This document shows, in pieces, positions 43,049 through 51,779 of a stretch of 64,000 nucleotides of DNA. Source of the DNA: Comamonas terrigena NBRC 13299. GTDB lineage: Bacteria > Pseudomonadota > Gammaproteobacteria > Burkholderiales > Burkholderiaceae_C. The DNA lies in the NCBI RefSeq assembly GCF_006740045.1, contig NZ_AP019749.1, forward strand, positions 4,235,001-4,299,000, given 5' to 3'. Positions within the stretch are counted from its first letter, which is position 1; each line of letters opens with the position of its first letter. A program made the position numbers and the translations under genes. The notes beneath the pieces are model-generated. The model did not search any database. It saw nothing but the letters and a program-made list of their open reading frames with translations, and was not told the DNA's origin.

Positions 43049-44182
43049 TCACAGGCTGACGGGCATGGTGGCCCAGGTGGGTTGCAGGCCGTCCGCCAGA
43101 TCGCGCGCCTCCCGCACGGGCGGGGCCGCCGACGGCGGCTGCGCACCGGGGGCAGCGGGCGAAGCGGCCACGGGCGGCGCCTCGAACAGCAGGCGGTGGA
43201 TGCGCTGGGCCGTGGCCTGGAAGGCTTCGCTGCCCTGGCTGGCCAGATCGAAGGCATGGCTGTTGACCTCGGCCCGCACCCGACCCGGATGGGGCGAGAG
43301 GATGGCAATCCGGTTGCCCACCACCAGCGCCTCTTCGATCGAGTGGGTGACAAACACCAGCGTGAATCGGAACTCCTCCCACAGCGCCAGCAGCTCCTCC
43401 TGCATGCGGCGGCGGGTCAGCGCATCCAGCGCGGCAAACGGCTCGTCCATCAGCAGCACGCGCGGCTGCATGGCCAGCGCACGGGCAATGGCCACGCGCT
43501 GCTTCATGCCTCCGGACAGCTGGTGCGGGTGCGCGTCGGCAAACTGCGTCAGGCCCACCTTGGCGATCACGGCATCGGCGCGCTCGCGTGCCGCTGCGCG
43601 TGGCAGCTGACCGGAGGCCAGCAGCGGGAACATCACGTTCTCGCGCACCGTCTTCCAGGGCGGCAGCTGGTCAAACTCCTGGAACACCACCACCCGGTCC
43701 GGGCCAGGTCCGTGCACCGGCTGGCCGTCCAGCAGGATCTGCCCTTCGGCCGGGGTGATGAAGCCGCCCAGCGCCTTGAGCAGGCTGCTCTTGCCGCAGC
43801 CCGAAGCGCCCAGCAGCACAAAGCGGTCGCCTTCGAACACGTCCAGGCTGACCCGGTGCGTGGCCCGCACCTGCTGCCGCGCCGTGGCGTAGACCAGGCT
43901 CACATCCTGCACCTGCAGCAGCGGCTGGGTGCCGTGCTCTGCGTGCGCCGACGCTTCGCCTGCGGCAGCGGCGGCAGGTGCAGCCGTCTCCTGCCCCACC
44001 GCCGTTCTGTGCACCGGCGCCGCGTGGGTCGGCCACGGCATGACGGCGGCGGGTACCGCTGCGGCTTCGGCCAGATCGGTGTGCCAATGGCCCCCGGCCA
44101 TCAGCCCGGCGGGGCCTTCCCATTCGGCTGCCAGTTGCTGCCAGAAGCGCTGGCGCACCGCTGCAAAGCGTGTCATCGTCAT
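43049..44182 (-). CDS. ABC transporter ATPase, SsuB/TauB-like, with unusual N- and C-terminal extensions, 377 aa
   Basis: Energising subunit of the sulfonate importer. Core ATPase spans about residues 87-310 with Walker [11 protein letters not shown]-loop [13 protein letters not shown] (typical of nitrate/taurine/sulfonate ATPases), signature LSGGMKQR and Walker [14 protein letters not shown]. The first 85 residues, tryptophan-containing then alanine-rich, and a C-terminal proline/alanine-rich tail of about 50 residues lie outside the usual 260-residue length. The two tandem ATG codons at 44182/44176 are the only sensible starts in range, so the extension seems genuine. The role of the extensions is not known. 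Confidence 0.92.
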   Translation of the reverse strand: MTMTRFAAVRQRFWQQLAAEWEGPAGLMAGGHWHTDLAEAAAVPAAVMPWPTHAAPVHRTAVGQETAAPAAAAAGEASAHAEHGTQPLLQVQDVSLVYATARQQVRATHRVSLDVFEGDRFVLLGASGCGKSSLLKALGGFITPAEGQILLDGQPVHGPGPDRVVVFQEFDQLPPWKTVRENVMFPLLASGQLPRAAARERADAVIAKVGLTQFADAHPHQLSGGMKQRVAIARALAMQPRVLLMDEPFAALDALTRRRMQEELLALWEEFRFTLVFVTHSIEEALVVGNRIAILSPHPGRVRAEVNSHAFDLASQGSEAFQATAQRIHRLLFEAPPVAASPAAPGAQPPSAAPPVREARDLADGLQPTWATMPVSL

Positions 44183-44210
44183 TTCTCCCAAGCGGAAAAC
44201 CGGCGCCGCG

Positions 44211-45251
44211 TCAGTTGCCGCCCGCCACGCGGGGATCGTCAAAGAAGTAATCCGACAGCTGTGCCGGCGTGGCCTTGATGGCCCCCACACGCTGCAGGAA
44301 CTGGCCCAGCGCCAGCGTGCGCTGCGGCTGCACGGTGAACTGCACCTGCGGGCTGCGGATGACGTCCAGCACCAGCTTGCGGTCCTGCTTGCCGCCAGTG
44401 ACCTTCAGGTAGATGTCGGCCGCCTGCTCCGGGTTCTTCTGCACGAACTGCGCCGCCTCGTGCAGTGCATCCAGGAAGGCACGGTAGGTCTTGGGGCTGT
44501 CGTTGCGGAACTTCTCGGTGGCGTAGAGCACGGTGGATGAGGCCGGTCCGCCCTGCACGTCGTACGAGTTCAGCACCACGCGCGCCTGTGGGTTGGCGGC
44601 CAGCTCCTGCTCCTGGAACGGCGGGTTGCCGAAGTGGGCGGTGATTTCCGTGCCGCCCTTGATGATGGCCGCGGCTGCCTCGGGGTGGGGAATGGCTACC
44701 TGCAACCGGTCCAGCCTGTTGTACTGTGCGTCGCCCCATTGCTTGGCCGATGCCAGTTGCAGAATGCGCGACTGCACCGACACGCCCACCGCCGGCAGCG
44801 CAATGCGGTCCTTGTCGCTGAAATCGGCAATGGTCTTGACGGCCGGGTTGTTGCTCACCAGCAGGTAGGGGAAGTTGCCCAGCGAGGCCACGCCCTTGAC
44901 GTTCTGCTTGCCCTTGGTGCGGTCCCACAGCGTGAACAGCGGGCCCACGCCGGCGCCGGCGATGTCCACATTGCCGGACAGCAGGGCATCGTTGATGGCT
45001 GCGCCGCCGGAAAGCTGCAGAAAGTCCACCTTGATGTCCACGCCCCGGCTCTTGCCGTGCTTTTCGATCAGCTTCTGCTCCTGCGCCACGTTCAGCAGCA
45101 GGTAGACGATGCCGAACTGCTGGGCAATGCGCAGCTGGCCTTCCTTGGCATGGGCGGCAGGTGCGGCCATGGCGGCGGCCAGCACCGCAGTGGCGGCCAG
45201 GGTGCCGGTCACGGAACGGCGCAGCGCGGGGAGGTGAAAGAATTTTTTCAT
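44211..45251 (-). CDS. ABC transporter substrate-binding protein, SsuA/NMT1 family, 346 aa
   Basis: Periplasmic receptor of the importer. Signal peptide about 1-35 (cleavage after AHA), then LRIAQQFGIVYLLLNVAQEQKLIEKHGK at the mature N-terminus, LSGGAAINDALLSGNVDIAGAGVGPLFTLWD, and AHFGNPPFQEQELAANPQARVVLNSYDVQGG, the aliphatic-sulfonate/nitrate/taurine-type binding fold. It lies 28 bases ahead of the ATPase gene and 182 bases after the dioxygenase gene. Ligand class (taurine or an alkanesulfonate) is inferred from the neighbouring TauD-type enzyme. Confidence 0.9.
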   Translation of the reverse strand: MKKFFHLPALRRSVTGTLAATAVLAAAMAAPAAHAKEGQLRIAQQFGIVYLLLNVAQEQKLIEKHGKSRGVDIKVDFLQLSGGAAINDALLSGNVDIAGAGVGPLFTLWDRTKGKQNVKGVASLGNFPYLLVSNNPAVKTIADFSDKDRIALPAVGVSVQSRILQLASAKQWGDAQYNRLDRLQVAIPHPEAAAAIIKGGTEITAHFGNPPFQEQELAANPQARVVLNSYDVQGGPASSTVLYATEKFRNDSPKTYRAFLDALHEAAQFVQKNPEQAADIYLKVTGGKQDRKLVLDVIRSPQVQFTVQPQRTLALGQFLQRVGAIKATPAQLSDYFFDDPRVAGGN

Positions 45252-45433
45252 GGTGAAAGTGAAGTCCAGACGGAGGCTGCGGAGCAGTGTTAGCAGCAGC
45301 AACACCTGCTCCTGCAGCGTCAAAGCAACCCGTTCACGCCACGCAATGGCGCAGCATGGGCGGTGGAATCAAGAGTGCTCCCCGGCGGTGCGGCATCTGC
45401 AGCGTTGCGGGGCAGCACAGGCAGTGCGCGGCA

Positions 45434-46369
45434 TCAGGCCACGGGCGTATCGCCTTCCACCGTGGTGCGGTAGAGCTTGCGGCGCAGGTGTTCCGGTGTG
45501 CCGCTGGCCAGGTGCAGCACCGAACGGTTGTCCCAGAACACCAGGTCGTGCGGCTGCCACTGGTGGCGGTAGACAAACTGCGGCTGCACGCTGTGGGCAA
45601 ACAGCTGGTCCAGCAGATCGCGGCTTTCGTCATCCGTCAGGCCCAGCACGCGGCTGGTGAAATGCTCGCTGACGAACAGTGCCTTGCGGCCATTGCCGGG
45701 ATGGGTGTGGACCACGGGGTGGACGGCCGGCTTGACCTCATCGACCTGCGCCTGCGTCAGCGCCGGGCGCCAGGGGCTCTTGGCGCGCAGCGTTTCGTAG
45801 TGCAGCAGGTAGCTGTGTTCGGCCTGCAGCCCCTCCAGGCGCTGCTTGACGGCCTGCGGCAGCGCGTCATAGGCGGCATGCTGGTCCGCAAACAGGGTGT
45901 CCCCCCCTTCGCTGGGCAGTTCCTGCGCGTGCAGCAGGCTACCCAGAGAAGGCTTTTCCTTGTACGACAGATCGGAATGCCACAGCTGCCCGGCATCGCC
46001 CAGCCCCTCCGGCTGGCCCTGGGCATCACGGATGTTGGAGACCTGCAGGATTTCGGGGTGGCCCGCCAGCTGGAACTGGCGCAGCACATGGATCTGCAGC
46101 GGGCCCCAGCGGCGGCTGAAATCCACCTGCTGGGCCGGGGTGATGCGCTGGTCGCGGAACACCAGCACATGGTGCTGCCAGTGCGCCTGCTGCAGGCGTT
46201 CGAAGTCGGCATCCGACAGCGGACGGGACAGGTCCAGCCCGACCACTTCCGCCCCCAGATTGCCTGCGGCACCCGGGGCCGGCCGGATCACAAAATCCTG
46301 CGGCGGCACAGCCGCCTCCTGCAGGCGGGAGGGACGGGAGAAATCGTAGGTGGCGAGGACGGCAGACAT
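45434..46369 (-). CDS. TauD/TfdA-family 2-oxoglutarate-dependent dioxygenase, 311 aa
   Basis: Fe(II)/2-oxoglutarate dioxygenase that hydroxylates the carbon next to a sulfonate (taurine type) or ether oxygen (TfdA type), freeing sulfite or a phenol. Iron ligands are H131 and D133 in QLWHSDLSY and H286 in NRSVLHLA; the 2-oxoglutarate arginine lies in RRKLYRTT near residue 297-300. Length is slightly above taurine dioxygenase (283). As first gene of a unit with an SsuABC-type importer, it most likely cleaves an imported sulfonate for sulfur. The substrate could still be something else, since the family is broad. Confidence 0.9.
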   Translation of the reverse strand: MSAVLATYDFSRPSRLQEAAVPPQDFVIRPAPGAAGNLGAEVVGLDLSRPLSDADFERLQQAHWQHHVLVFRDQRITPAQQVDFSRRWGPLQIHVLRQFQLAGHPEILQVSNIRDAQGQPEGLGDAGQLWHSDLSYKEKPSLGSLLHAQELPSEGGDTLFADQHAAYDALPQAVKQRLEGLQAEHSYLLHYETLRAKSPWRPALTQAQVDEVKPAVHPVVHTHPGNGRKALFVSEHFTSRVLGLTDDESRDLLDQLFAHSVQPQFVYRHQWQPHDLVFWDNRSVLHLASGTPEHLRRKLYRTTVEGDTPVA

Positions 46370-46440
46370 GGCGGGCTTCCTTTTTCTGGCGGTCGGATGA
46401 CGTTGGAAGCCAGTCTAGAAAGCCGCCTTCATTCTGAAAA

Positions 46441-46469
46441 CGAATAAATTTCGACTTACTTATGAACAA
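46441..46469 (-). promoter_or_regulatory. Candidate promoter of the sulfonate operon
   Basis: Minus strand: TTGTTC (46464-46469) and TATTCG (46441-46446) with 17 bases between, inside an AT-rich island (46430-46485) that is out of character for this genome. Start of transcription near 46434 would leave a leader of about 65 bases. Sulfur-starvation activators of the CysB/SsuR type bind such AT-rich regions, but no specific site can be read. Confidence 0.4.
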
Positions 46470-46517
46470 ATCATCTTTATATGCCACAGCGCCCGCCGCC
46501 CGCAGACCCGGGCGGCC

Positions 46518-47063
46518 TCAGCCCAGCGCGACCTGGGTCGCCCCGGCATCGGACAGCCGCCACAGCAGCTCTTCCAGCGCCTCGGCCGGGGCAGAGCCCA
46601 GGTCGACCGCACTGCGCCAGCCTTCGCCGGCCGGCTGCAGGTCCGACAGAAAGTGCAGCACGCCATACAGGCCATCGGCCGCCAGGGCGTTCTGGTCTTC
46701 GGCGTCGAACCCCTGCCAGAACCAGTCCTGGAGCGTATGCGCCACCCGGTCCCGGCCCAGGCCCTGCACCTCCAACTGCAGCCAGTCCCAGGTGAACGGC
46801 ACCATGGTCACGGCTGTGCCAGCCAGTTGCAGCTGCACCGGATCGAACTGCAGACGGCTGCGCGCATCCACGGTCAGGCTGTTGCCGTCCTGCTGCACGA
46901 TGGCATCCAAGCGGCAAGGCAGGCCCAGTTCCCCTTCGGTGGCCAGCGCACCGTCCGCCGTGCGCAAGGCCGGCTCCACATGGCAGGCCTGCTGCTGCAC
47001 GGCCTGGGACAGGGTGTCGGTATAGGCGCCGCGCACGGCCTCCAGAAGTTCGCTGAATGTCAT
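46518..47063 (-). CDS. Hypothetical protein downstream of the copper receptor, 181 aa
   Basis: No family recognised. The protein is soluble, acidic and rich in Gln, Leu and Trp, begins MTFSELLEAVRGAYTDTLSQAV, and holds a WDWLQLEVQGL and a WFWQGFDAEDQNALAADGLYGVLHFLSDL stretch that suggests an alpha/beta fold. Codon use is like neighbouring genes and the frame is well bounded. A 7-bp GC hairpin (47085-47101) with a 3-base loop stands between it and the receptor gene, so it may be a separate or attenuated unit. The position suggests, but does not show, a link to copper. Confidence 0.7.
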   Translation of the reverse strand: MTFSELLEAVRGAYTDTLSQAVQQQACHVEPALRTADGALATEGELGLPCRLDAIVQQDGNSLTVDARSRLQFDPVQLQLAGTAVTMVPFTWDWLQLEVQGLGRDRVAHTLQDWFWQGFDAEDQNALAADGLYGVLHFLSDLQPAGEGWRSAVDLGSAPAEALEELLWRLSDAGATQVALG

Positions 47064-47213
47064 GGTGAAGTTTGCACACAGCCCCGCCCCATGGGCGGGA
47101 GCTGTCAGAGAGAAGGACGGCCGATCGTAACCCCGTGCAGCACGGCCACCGTGGGTCACCGCGGGCCACCGCGCGCACGCGGGGACCGCCTGGTGCCGTC
47201 CCTGCAGGCTGCG

Positions 47214-49364
47214 TCAGAACTTCATGTCGGCGCGCAACCACCAGGTGCGACCGGTCTCGTTGATGCGCGTGTTGCCGGGCAGACCGAAGCCGGCATTGCC
47301 CGCCAGGTTCAGGTGCTCGGCATAGGCCTTGTCGAACAGGTTGTCCACGCCCAGCAGCAGCTTGAGCTGGGGGTTCACGCGGTAGCTGGTGTTGAGCGAC
47401 AGCACGCCGAAGCCGGCACTGGCCCCCAGATCCTGCCCCACCACATTACCCTGCCCCTGTGCCACGCGGTGCTGGGCCGCCACCAGGCGCCACAGCGCCC
47501 CGGCGGTCCAGGGACCCTGGGCATAGTCCAGCCCCAGGCGCAGCTCCACCGGCGGCGTCTGCGGCAGTGGCCGGCCATCGCTGCGGTTCTGCGCCCAGGT
47601 GCCGGCCAGCGTGGCCTGCGCCGCCCAGGCGGTGCTCAGCTGGCGGCTGCCCCCCAGCTCCAGACCGGCACGGCGTGCGTCGACGTTGCGCACATTGGAG
47701 GCCATGCCCACATAGTCGAACAGGATGTAGTCCTGCACCACGGCGGCATAGCCCGATGCCCAGGCCTGCCAGCCCTCGCCCTTCCACTGCCCGCCCACAT
47801 CCAGCTGGGTGGTTCTTTCCGGCTTCAGGCTGGCAAAGGCATTGCCTGCCGTGGCGGCGCTGTTGCTGGGCGAGATCAGTTCCCAGTAATCCGGAAAGCG
47901 CTGCACATGGCCCAGGCCGGCATAGACCGTGGCGCCGGACGCCAGTTGCTGCTCCCAGCGCACAAACCCGCTGGGCATGGCGCTGCGGTCGCGGTCGTTG
48001 TCGGCCGTGGCAGCGGCCATACCGCCCATGCCCCCCATTCCACCCATGCCGCTGCTGCTGGTGGGATAGCGCCAGGCCTCGGACTGGTCCAGGCGCAGCC
48101 CGCCCACCCAGCGCGTGCGCTCGCTGGCCTGCCAGCCCAGCTCGGCAAACCAGCCCCAGTTGGCGAACTTGGCATCCCGCGTCCATGCCTGGGTGTCGTA
48201 GGACAGGCTGGGCGTGCCGCTGCGCTTGTCGTGCGGGCTGCGCTGGGCGTCAAAACCGGTGACCAGCTGCCAACCGTCAGCCGGCAGCAGCGTCGCCGCC
48301 ACCCGGCCTCCGGTGGTGGTGCGGCGCACATTGCTGGCCATGCCGCCCGCCATCATGCCGGTGGTGGGGGCCGTGCGCAGCGTGTAGTTGTCCATCACGT
48401 GGTCGGCCTGGTTGCGGTAGACCTGGGCCTCCAGCTTGGCCAGCCAGGGCGTGAGGTGCTGCTTTTCAAAGCGCAGGCCCCAGCTGTCGCGGCGGAACTG
48501 TGTGCCGTCCATGCTGCGGCCGCCGTAGCGTGCTTCACCATCGCCCGCGCCGGCGCTCAGCTCCAGCAGGGTGTGGGCGTCGGGGGTGAAACCCACGGCC
48601 ACATCGGTATTCCATTTGTCCCAGCCGGAAGGCACGCGGCGGCCGTTGCCGTCCTTGTAATCCTGCCCATGGGAATGGTTGGCGGTGGCACGCAGATAGA
48701 CCTGGGCGTTGCCGGCCTCCAGGTCCACGGTCTGGTCGTTCCGGCCACCGCTTGCACCCAGCAGGCTGGCAGACAGGCGGGCGCCGGGTTCGGTGAATTC
48801 GGGCGGCAGCCGGTCAAAGCGCACCACCCCGGCCGAGGCACCCGGTCCCCACACCACCGTCTGCGGGCCCTTGACCACCGTCAGCTGGTCATAGGTCTCC
48901 GGCGAAATATAGGAGCTGGGTGCATCCATGCGCGCCGGGCAGGCACCGATCAGGTTGGTGCCGTTGGTCAGCAGCGGCAGGCGCGATCCGAACTGGCCGC
49001 GGAACACCGGGTCGCTGTTCGACCCGCCGCTGCGCACGGCCGAAAAACCGGGAATGGTCTTGAGGTAGTCGGCCGCATCGCTGGCCGGAATCGGCTGGCG
49101 CGGCTGCTTGGGGTCGGCCACCACCTGCACGGGGGAATGGTCGTGCACCGCAGTGACCACCACCTCGCCCAGTGCGCGGCCGGGGGCGTCTGGTGTCGCT
49201 TGCGCCGTGTCGCTGGCGTTGGCGTTGGCCGCCACGGCGGCACTGGAGATGCCGATGGCTGGCAACCCGGCCAGCACACAGACCAGGGCGCAGGGCGACC
49301 AGCGGAAACGGAACTGCGGGGCACGCGCAGCGGCGGCCCGGGGAAAAACGGAATAAGTTGGCAT
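47214..49364 (-). CDS. oprC: TonB-dependent copper receptor, OprC/NosA-like, 716 aa
   Basis: Outer-membrane transporter for copper. Signal peptide to about residue 46 (AAVAA-N), plug with GEVVVTAVHDHSPVQVV, FRGQFGSRLPLLTNGTNLIG and TVVKGPQTVVWGPGASAGVV, then a barrel ending in phenylalanine (RADMKF). The copper site of OprC is a CxxxM motif and an HxM motif; both are present, C142-PAR-M146 and H322-V-M324, in nearly identical positions. Extra methionine-rich loops (TTGMMAGGM near 335 and SGMGGMGGMGGM near 430) would help capture Cu(I). It follows the His-rich DUF2946 gene by 124 bases on the same strand, a usual pairing in copper loci. Confidence 0.95.
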   Translation of the reverse strand: MPTYSVFPRAAAARAPQFRFRWSPCALVCVLAGLPAIGISSAAVAANANASDTAQATPDAPGRALGEVVVTAVHDHSPVQVVADPKQPRQPIPASDAADYLKTIPGFSAVRSGGSNSDPVFRGQFGSRLPLLTNGTNLIGACPARMDAPSSYISPETYDQLTVVKGPQTVVWGPGASAGVVRFDRLPPEFTEPGARLSASLLGASGGRNDQTVDLEAGNAQVYLRATANHSHGQDYKDGNGRRVPSGWDKWNTDVAVGFTPDAHTLLELSAGAGDGEARYGGRSMDGTQFRRDSWGLRFEKQHLTPWLAKLEAQVYRNQADHVMDNYTLRTAPTTGMMAGGMASNVRRTTTGGRVAATLLPADGWQLVTGFDAQRSPHDKRSGTPSLSYDTQAWTRDAKFANWGWFAELGWQASERTRWVGGLRLDQSEAWRYPTSSSGMGGMGGMGGMAAATADNDRDRSAMPSGFVRWEQQLASGATVYAGLGHVQRFPDYWELISPSNSAATAGNAFASLKPERTTQLDVGGQWKGEGWQAWASGYAAVVQDYILFDYVGMASNVRNVDARRAGLELGGSRQLSTAWAAQATLAGTWAQNRSDGRPLPQTPPVELRLGLDYAQGPWTAGALWRLVAAQHRVAQGQGNVVGQDLGASAGFGVLSLNTSYRVNPQLKLLLGVDNLFDKAYAEHLNLAGNAGFGLPGNTRINETGRTWWLRADMKF

Positions 49365-49488
49365 GCGAAATCCACGCCGCCGCCCACCGGCGCAGGCAGG
49401 CACAGGCCATGCGGCCTGCACCCTCCGCACGCGGTCGGCGGGGCTTCAAAACGGGGAAGTTCGCGGCATGCGCTACGGCATGCCGCAC

Positions 49489-49959
49489 TCAGGCGTGGAA
49501 GGCTGCGGGCGGACCGCGTGCCGGCAGCGGCGCAGCGGCCAGGCGCGAAAGCGGCGGCTGCGCCGGGGCGTGCCATCCCAGTCCCTGGCGTGGCACAGGC
49601 GGACGGTAGACGAGCACGGCCACCGCGGCCGGCGGGCTGAGGGCGATGCACAGCACGCAATCCGGACCATGGTGACCGCCGTGCTCATGCGCAGGTTCGG
49701 ATGCACTGCCTGCGTCCGGCTCCGCCGCACTGTGCCTATCGTGGCTGTCGTGGGTTTGCTGGGCACTATGGGAGCCGTGGGAGCCGCCGGTATGGCCAGT
49801 GCCATGGGCTTCGGCAAGGCTGGCAGGCGCCATGGCCGCCACCGGCCCTGGCATGGCGCGCACGCGCACCCCGGCCCACAGCGCCACCAGCCAGAGTGCA
49901 ACGCACAGCAGGAGCACCGTGGTGCCCAGGCGTCGGTTGCGTCGAATCTGCTCCAGCAT
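49489..49959 (-). CDS. DUF2946 histidine-rich membrane protein, 156 aa
   Basis: One N-terminal membrane helix (about 12-33), then an extracytoplasmic segment with many histidines (HGTGHTGGSHGSHSAQQTHDSHDRHS and HEHGGHHGPD), a CVLC motif near residue 101 and a second hydrophobic stretch. DUF2946 proteins are repeatedly found beside copper transporters and receptors and are thought to bind copper; the histidines and the CxxC fit this. Start ATG at 49959. Transcribed ahead of the copper receptor, probably as one unit. Binding is inferred from composition. Confidence 0.8.
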   Translation of the reverse strand: MLEQIRRNRRLGTTVLLLCVALWLVALWAGVRVRAMPGPVAAMAPASLAEAHGTGHTGGSHGSHSAQQTHDSHDRHSAAEPDAGSASEPAHEHGGHHGPDCVLCIALSPPAAVAVLVYRPPVPRQGLGWHAPAQPPLSRLAAAPLPARGPPAAFHA

Positions 49960-50117
49960 GCGGGCGATTATCTGGTTCCCTGCCTGCAGTGGTGAACGTT
50001 TGCGTGCACATGCTGCCTATCGGCCACAGCGGGGTGTCGCCTACATGCCAGATATCTGCGCTGCATCAAGTACGAACCAAGTCCCACGGCATGCCAAGGC
50101 AGGCGACAATGCCCCCC

Positions 50118-50579
50118 ATGTCTCAAGACAGTTACCGCCCCCATATGGAAGCAGGCAACGCGCTGGTGCGCGAGGCCCAGCACATTGCCACCGCCGATTT
50201 CACCCAGGCACGTGCCCTGTGGCAGGCCGCCGGCAAGGAGTTTTACCGCGCCCACCAGGCCGACCCCGAGCAGGCTGAGGCGGCTTTCCGCCTGGCCCAG
50301 GCCTGGATGGCCGAGGCCCATGCCCTGCAAAAGGACGAATCGCCCAACGCGCCCGTGATGTGGGCCAATGCCGCCGCCCAGTGCGAAAAGGCCTTCGACC
50401 TGGAGCCCAGCAACGGCCGCATCGCCATGACGGCCGCCAGCTGCCACCACTTTGCTGGCCAGCACGACGCCGCCAAGGCCTGGCGCCAGATCGGCGAACA
50501 CCTGCTGCATGGCGATGAAGCCGATGCCGGCCAGAGCCAGCACGGCAGCGGTGGCCCTGCAGAAGGCCGCGGCGGCTGA
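50118..50579 (+). CDS. TPR-like hypothetical protein, 153 aa
   Basis: Alpha-helical soluble protein with tetratricopeptide-like pairs: ARALWQAAGKEFYRAHQADPEQAEAAFRLAQAWMAEA and AAQCEKAFDLEPSNGRIAMTAASCHHFAGQHDAAKAWRQIGEHLL, matching the small/large residue rhythm of TPR helices and the 'DP/EPSN' turns. The glycine-rich last 18 residues look unstructured. ATG at 50118 is preceded by a weak site. The codon pattern argues for the plus strand over the overlapping minus-strand frame. No specific role; TPRs mediate protein contacts. It lies divergent from the DUF2946/copper unit. Confidence 0.7.
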   Translation: MSQDSYRPHMEAGNALVREAQHIATADFTQARALWQAAGKEFYRAHQADPEQAEAAFRLAQAWMAEAHALQKDESPNAPVMWANAAAQCEKAFDLEPSNGRIAMTAASCHHFAGQHDAAKAWRQIGEHLLHGDEADAGQSQHGSGGPAEGRGG

Positions 50580-50618
50580 CACTCCGGGCCGCCCCTTCCC
50601 GCCCCAGGTGACCTCCGC

Positions 50619-51602
50619 TTACCGGACGGCTGCCTGGTAGACCTGCTTGAGCTGGGCCACATTGCCCAGCAAGGCCGTGGGGCCGGTGCTGCCCATCAGA
50701 TACCAGCCCTTGGGGTCCAGAAACACCACCTGCCCTTTCTGGCCGGCCGCCGTGCCCTTGACCTGGGCGTTGTCGAACACCTGCTGCGACGGAATGATGG
50801 CGCCGCCGCCGGCCGCCTGCCCGGTGGCGGTGTTGCGGTCGATCACATACAGCCACTGCGGGTTGAGCCTGGCCACATCGTCAAAGGTATAGGCCGTGCC
50901 GCGCGCCGGCAACTGCTGTGCGGTGAGGGCCGACTGTGCGCCCAGCACATCGAACAGAAAGCCGAAACGTGAACCCGGCGCCTGGGGCATGATCTTGTCG
51001 TTCACCGCCATCAGCAGCAGCCCGGGCGCCGCCTGGCTGGAGAGCTGGCGCAACCCCGCCACCGCCTGCTGCATCCGGTCGACCAGCGCCTGGCCCTGGG
51101 CCTGCTTGCCATACAGGCTGGCGAGGGCCGTCACATTGCGCCCCATGTCCTGCAGCATCTGCTGGCCGTTGACCGAGAAGTCCACCGTGGGCGCGATCTT
51201 GCGCAGCAGCTCGTACTTGGCGGCGGAGCGGCCGCCCACAATGATCAGATCCGGCCGGATCCGGCTCAGCGCCTCGTAATCCGGCTCGAACAGGCTGCCT
51301 GCCACGGGATAGCGGGCAGCGGCATAGCCTTGCAGATAGTCCGGAAACTGCGCCTTGGGCACCCCGGCCACCGGCAGGCCCAGGGTGTGCATGGTGTCCA
51401 GCGCCCCCAGATCAAACACCACCACGCGCTGCGGTGCAGCAGGCACCCGGGTCACGCCCTTGGCATGCGCGATGGCAATGGGCGCCTGGGCCGCAGCGGG
51501 GCTGGCCGCCCAGGCTCCGGCAGCCATTCCCCAGCCGCAGGCCCCTGCCAGGGCAGCAGCCAACCAGTGGCGGCGCGACGGAGTCAGAGGGGTTCCAAGC
51601 AT
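50619..51602 (-). CDS. Iron-siderophore ABC transporter substrate-binding protein, 327 aa
   Basis: Periplasmic iron-complex binding protein (PF01497, FepB/FatB/YclQ type). Signal sequence with a twin arginine (SRRHWLAAALAGACGWG) ending near AWA at 32. Fold marks: PQRVVVFDLGALDTMHTLGLPVAGVPK near residue 57-83, FEPDYEALSRIRPDLIIVGGRSAAKYELL, and DDVARLNPQWLYVIDRN. Divergent from the FepA-type receptor with a Fur-like promoter between; together they would deliver a catecholate siderophore through outer membrane and periplasm. The ABC permease and ATPase are not in the window. Confidence 0.92.
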   Translation of the reverse strand: MLGTPLTPSRRHWLAAALAGACGWGMAAGAWAASPAAAQAPIAIAHAKGVTRVPAAPQRVVVFDLGALDTMHTLGLPVAGVPKAQFPDYLQGYAAARYPVAGSLFEPDYEALSRIRPDLIIVGGRSAAKYELLRKIAPTVDFSVNGQQMLQDMGRNVTALASLYGKQAQGQALVDRMQQAVAGLRQLSSQAAPGLLLMAVNDKIMPQAPGSRFGFLFDVLGAQSALTAQQLPARGTAYTFDDVARLNPQWLYVIDRNTATGQAAGGGAIIPSQQVFDNAQVKGTAAGQKGQVVFLDPKGWYLMGSTGPTALLGNVAQLKQVYQAAVR

Positions 51603-51706
51603 GGCATTCCTTTCAATGAAGTTGACTATTCACAACTTCTTGCAGCATCCATCGCTATTTAACACGCTTTTTTGAGCAAAAAACAACAATATGCAAACAA
51701 GAACAA

Positions 51707-51753
51707 TTCGCAATCGTACAGCATGTAACTACAATGTAATGAGAACGATTCCT
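51707..51753 (+). promoter_or_regulatory. Iron-regulated promoter of the siderophore receptor with Fur-like box
   Basis: TTCGCA (51707-51712) and TACAAT (51730-51735) are 17 bases apart, a good sigma-70 pair. TGTAATGAGAACGATTCCT (51735-51753) overlaps the start of transcription and matches 11 of 19 bases of the Fur consensus, with the strong AATGA core. The surrounding 51650-51770 is AT-rich, including a similar AACAAGAACAATTCG stretch upstream (51697-51710). Repression by Fur with iron is the expected behaviour. Confidence 0.55.
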
Positions 51754-51779
51754 GTTAACGAATTCTTTACTGCAGCTTC

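Noticed and set aside
46653..49640. A 995-codon plus-strand frame opposite the copper receptor
   Set aside because: Composition is antisense-like and the minus-strand receptor is unambiguous.
49968..50582. A 204-codon minus-strand gene overlapping the TPR-like protein
   Set aside because: The plus-strand frame shows TPR periodicity and sense-like codon use; the minus frame is Gly/His-rich without motifs.
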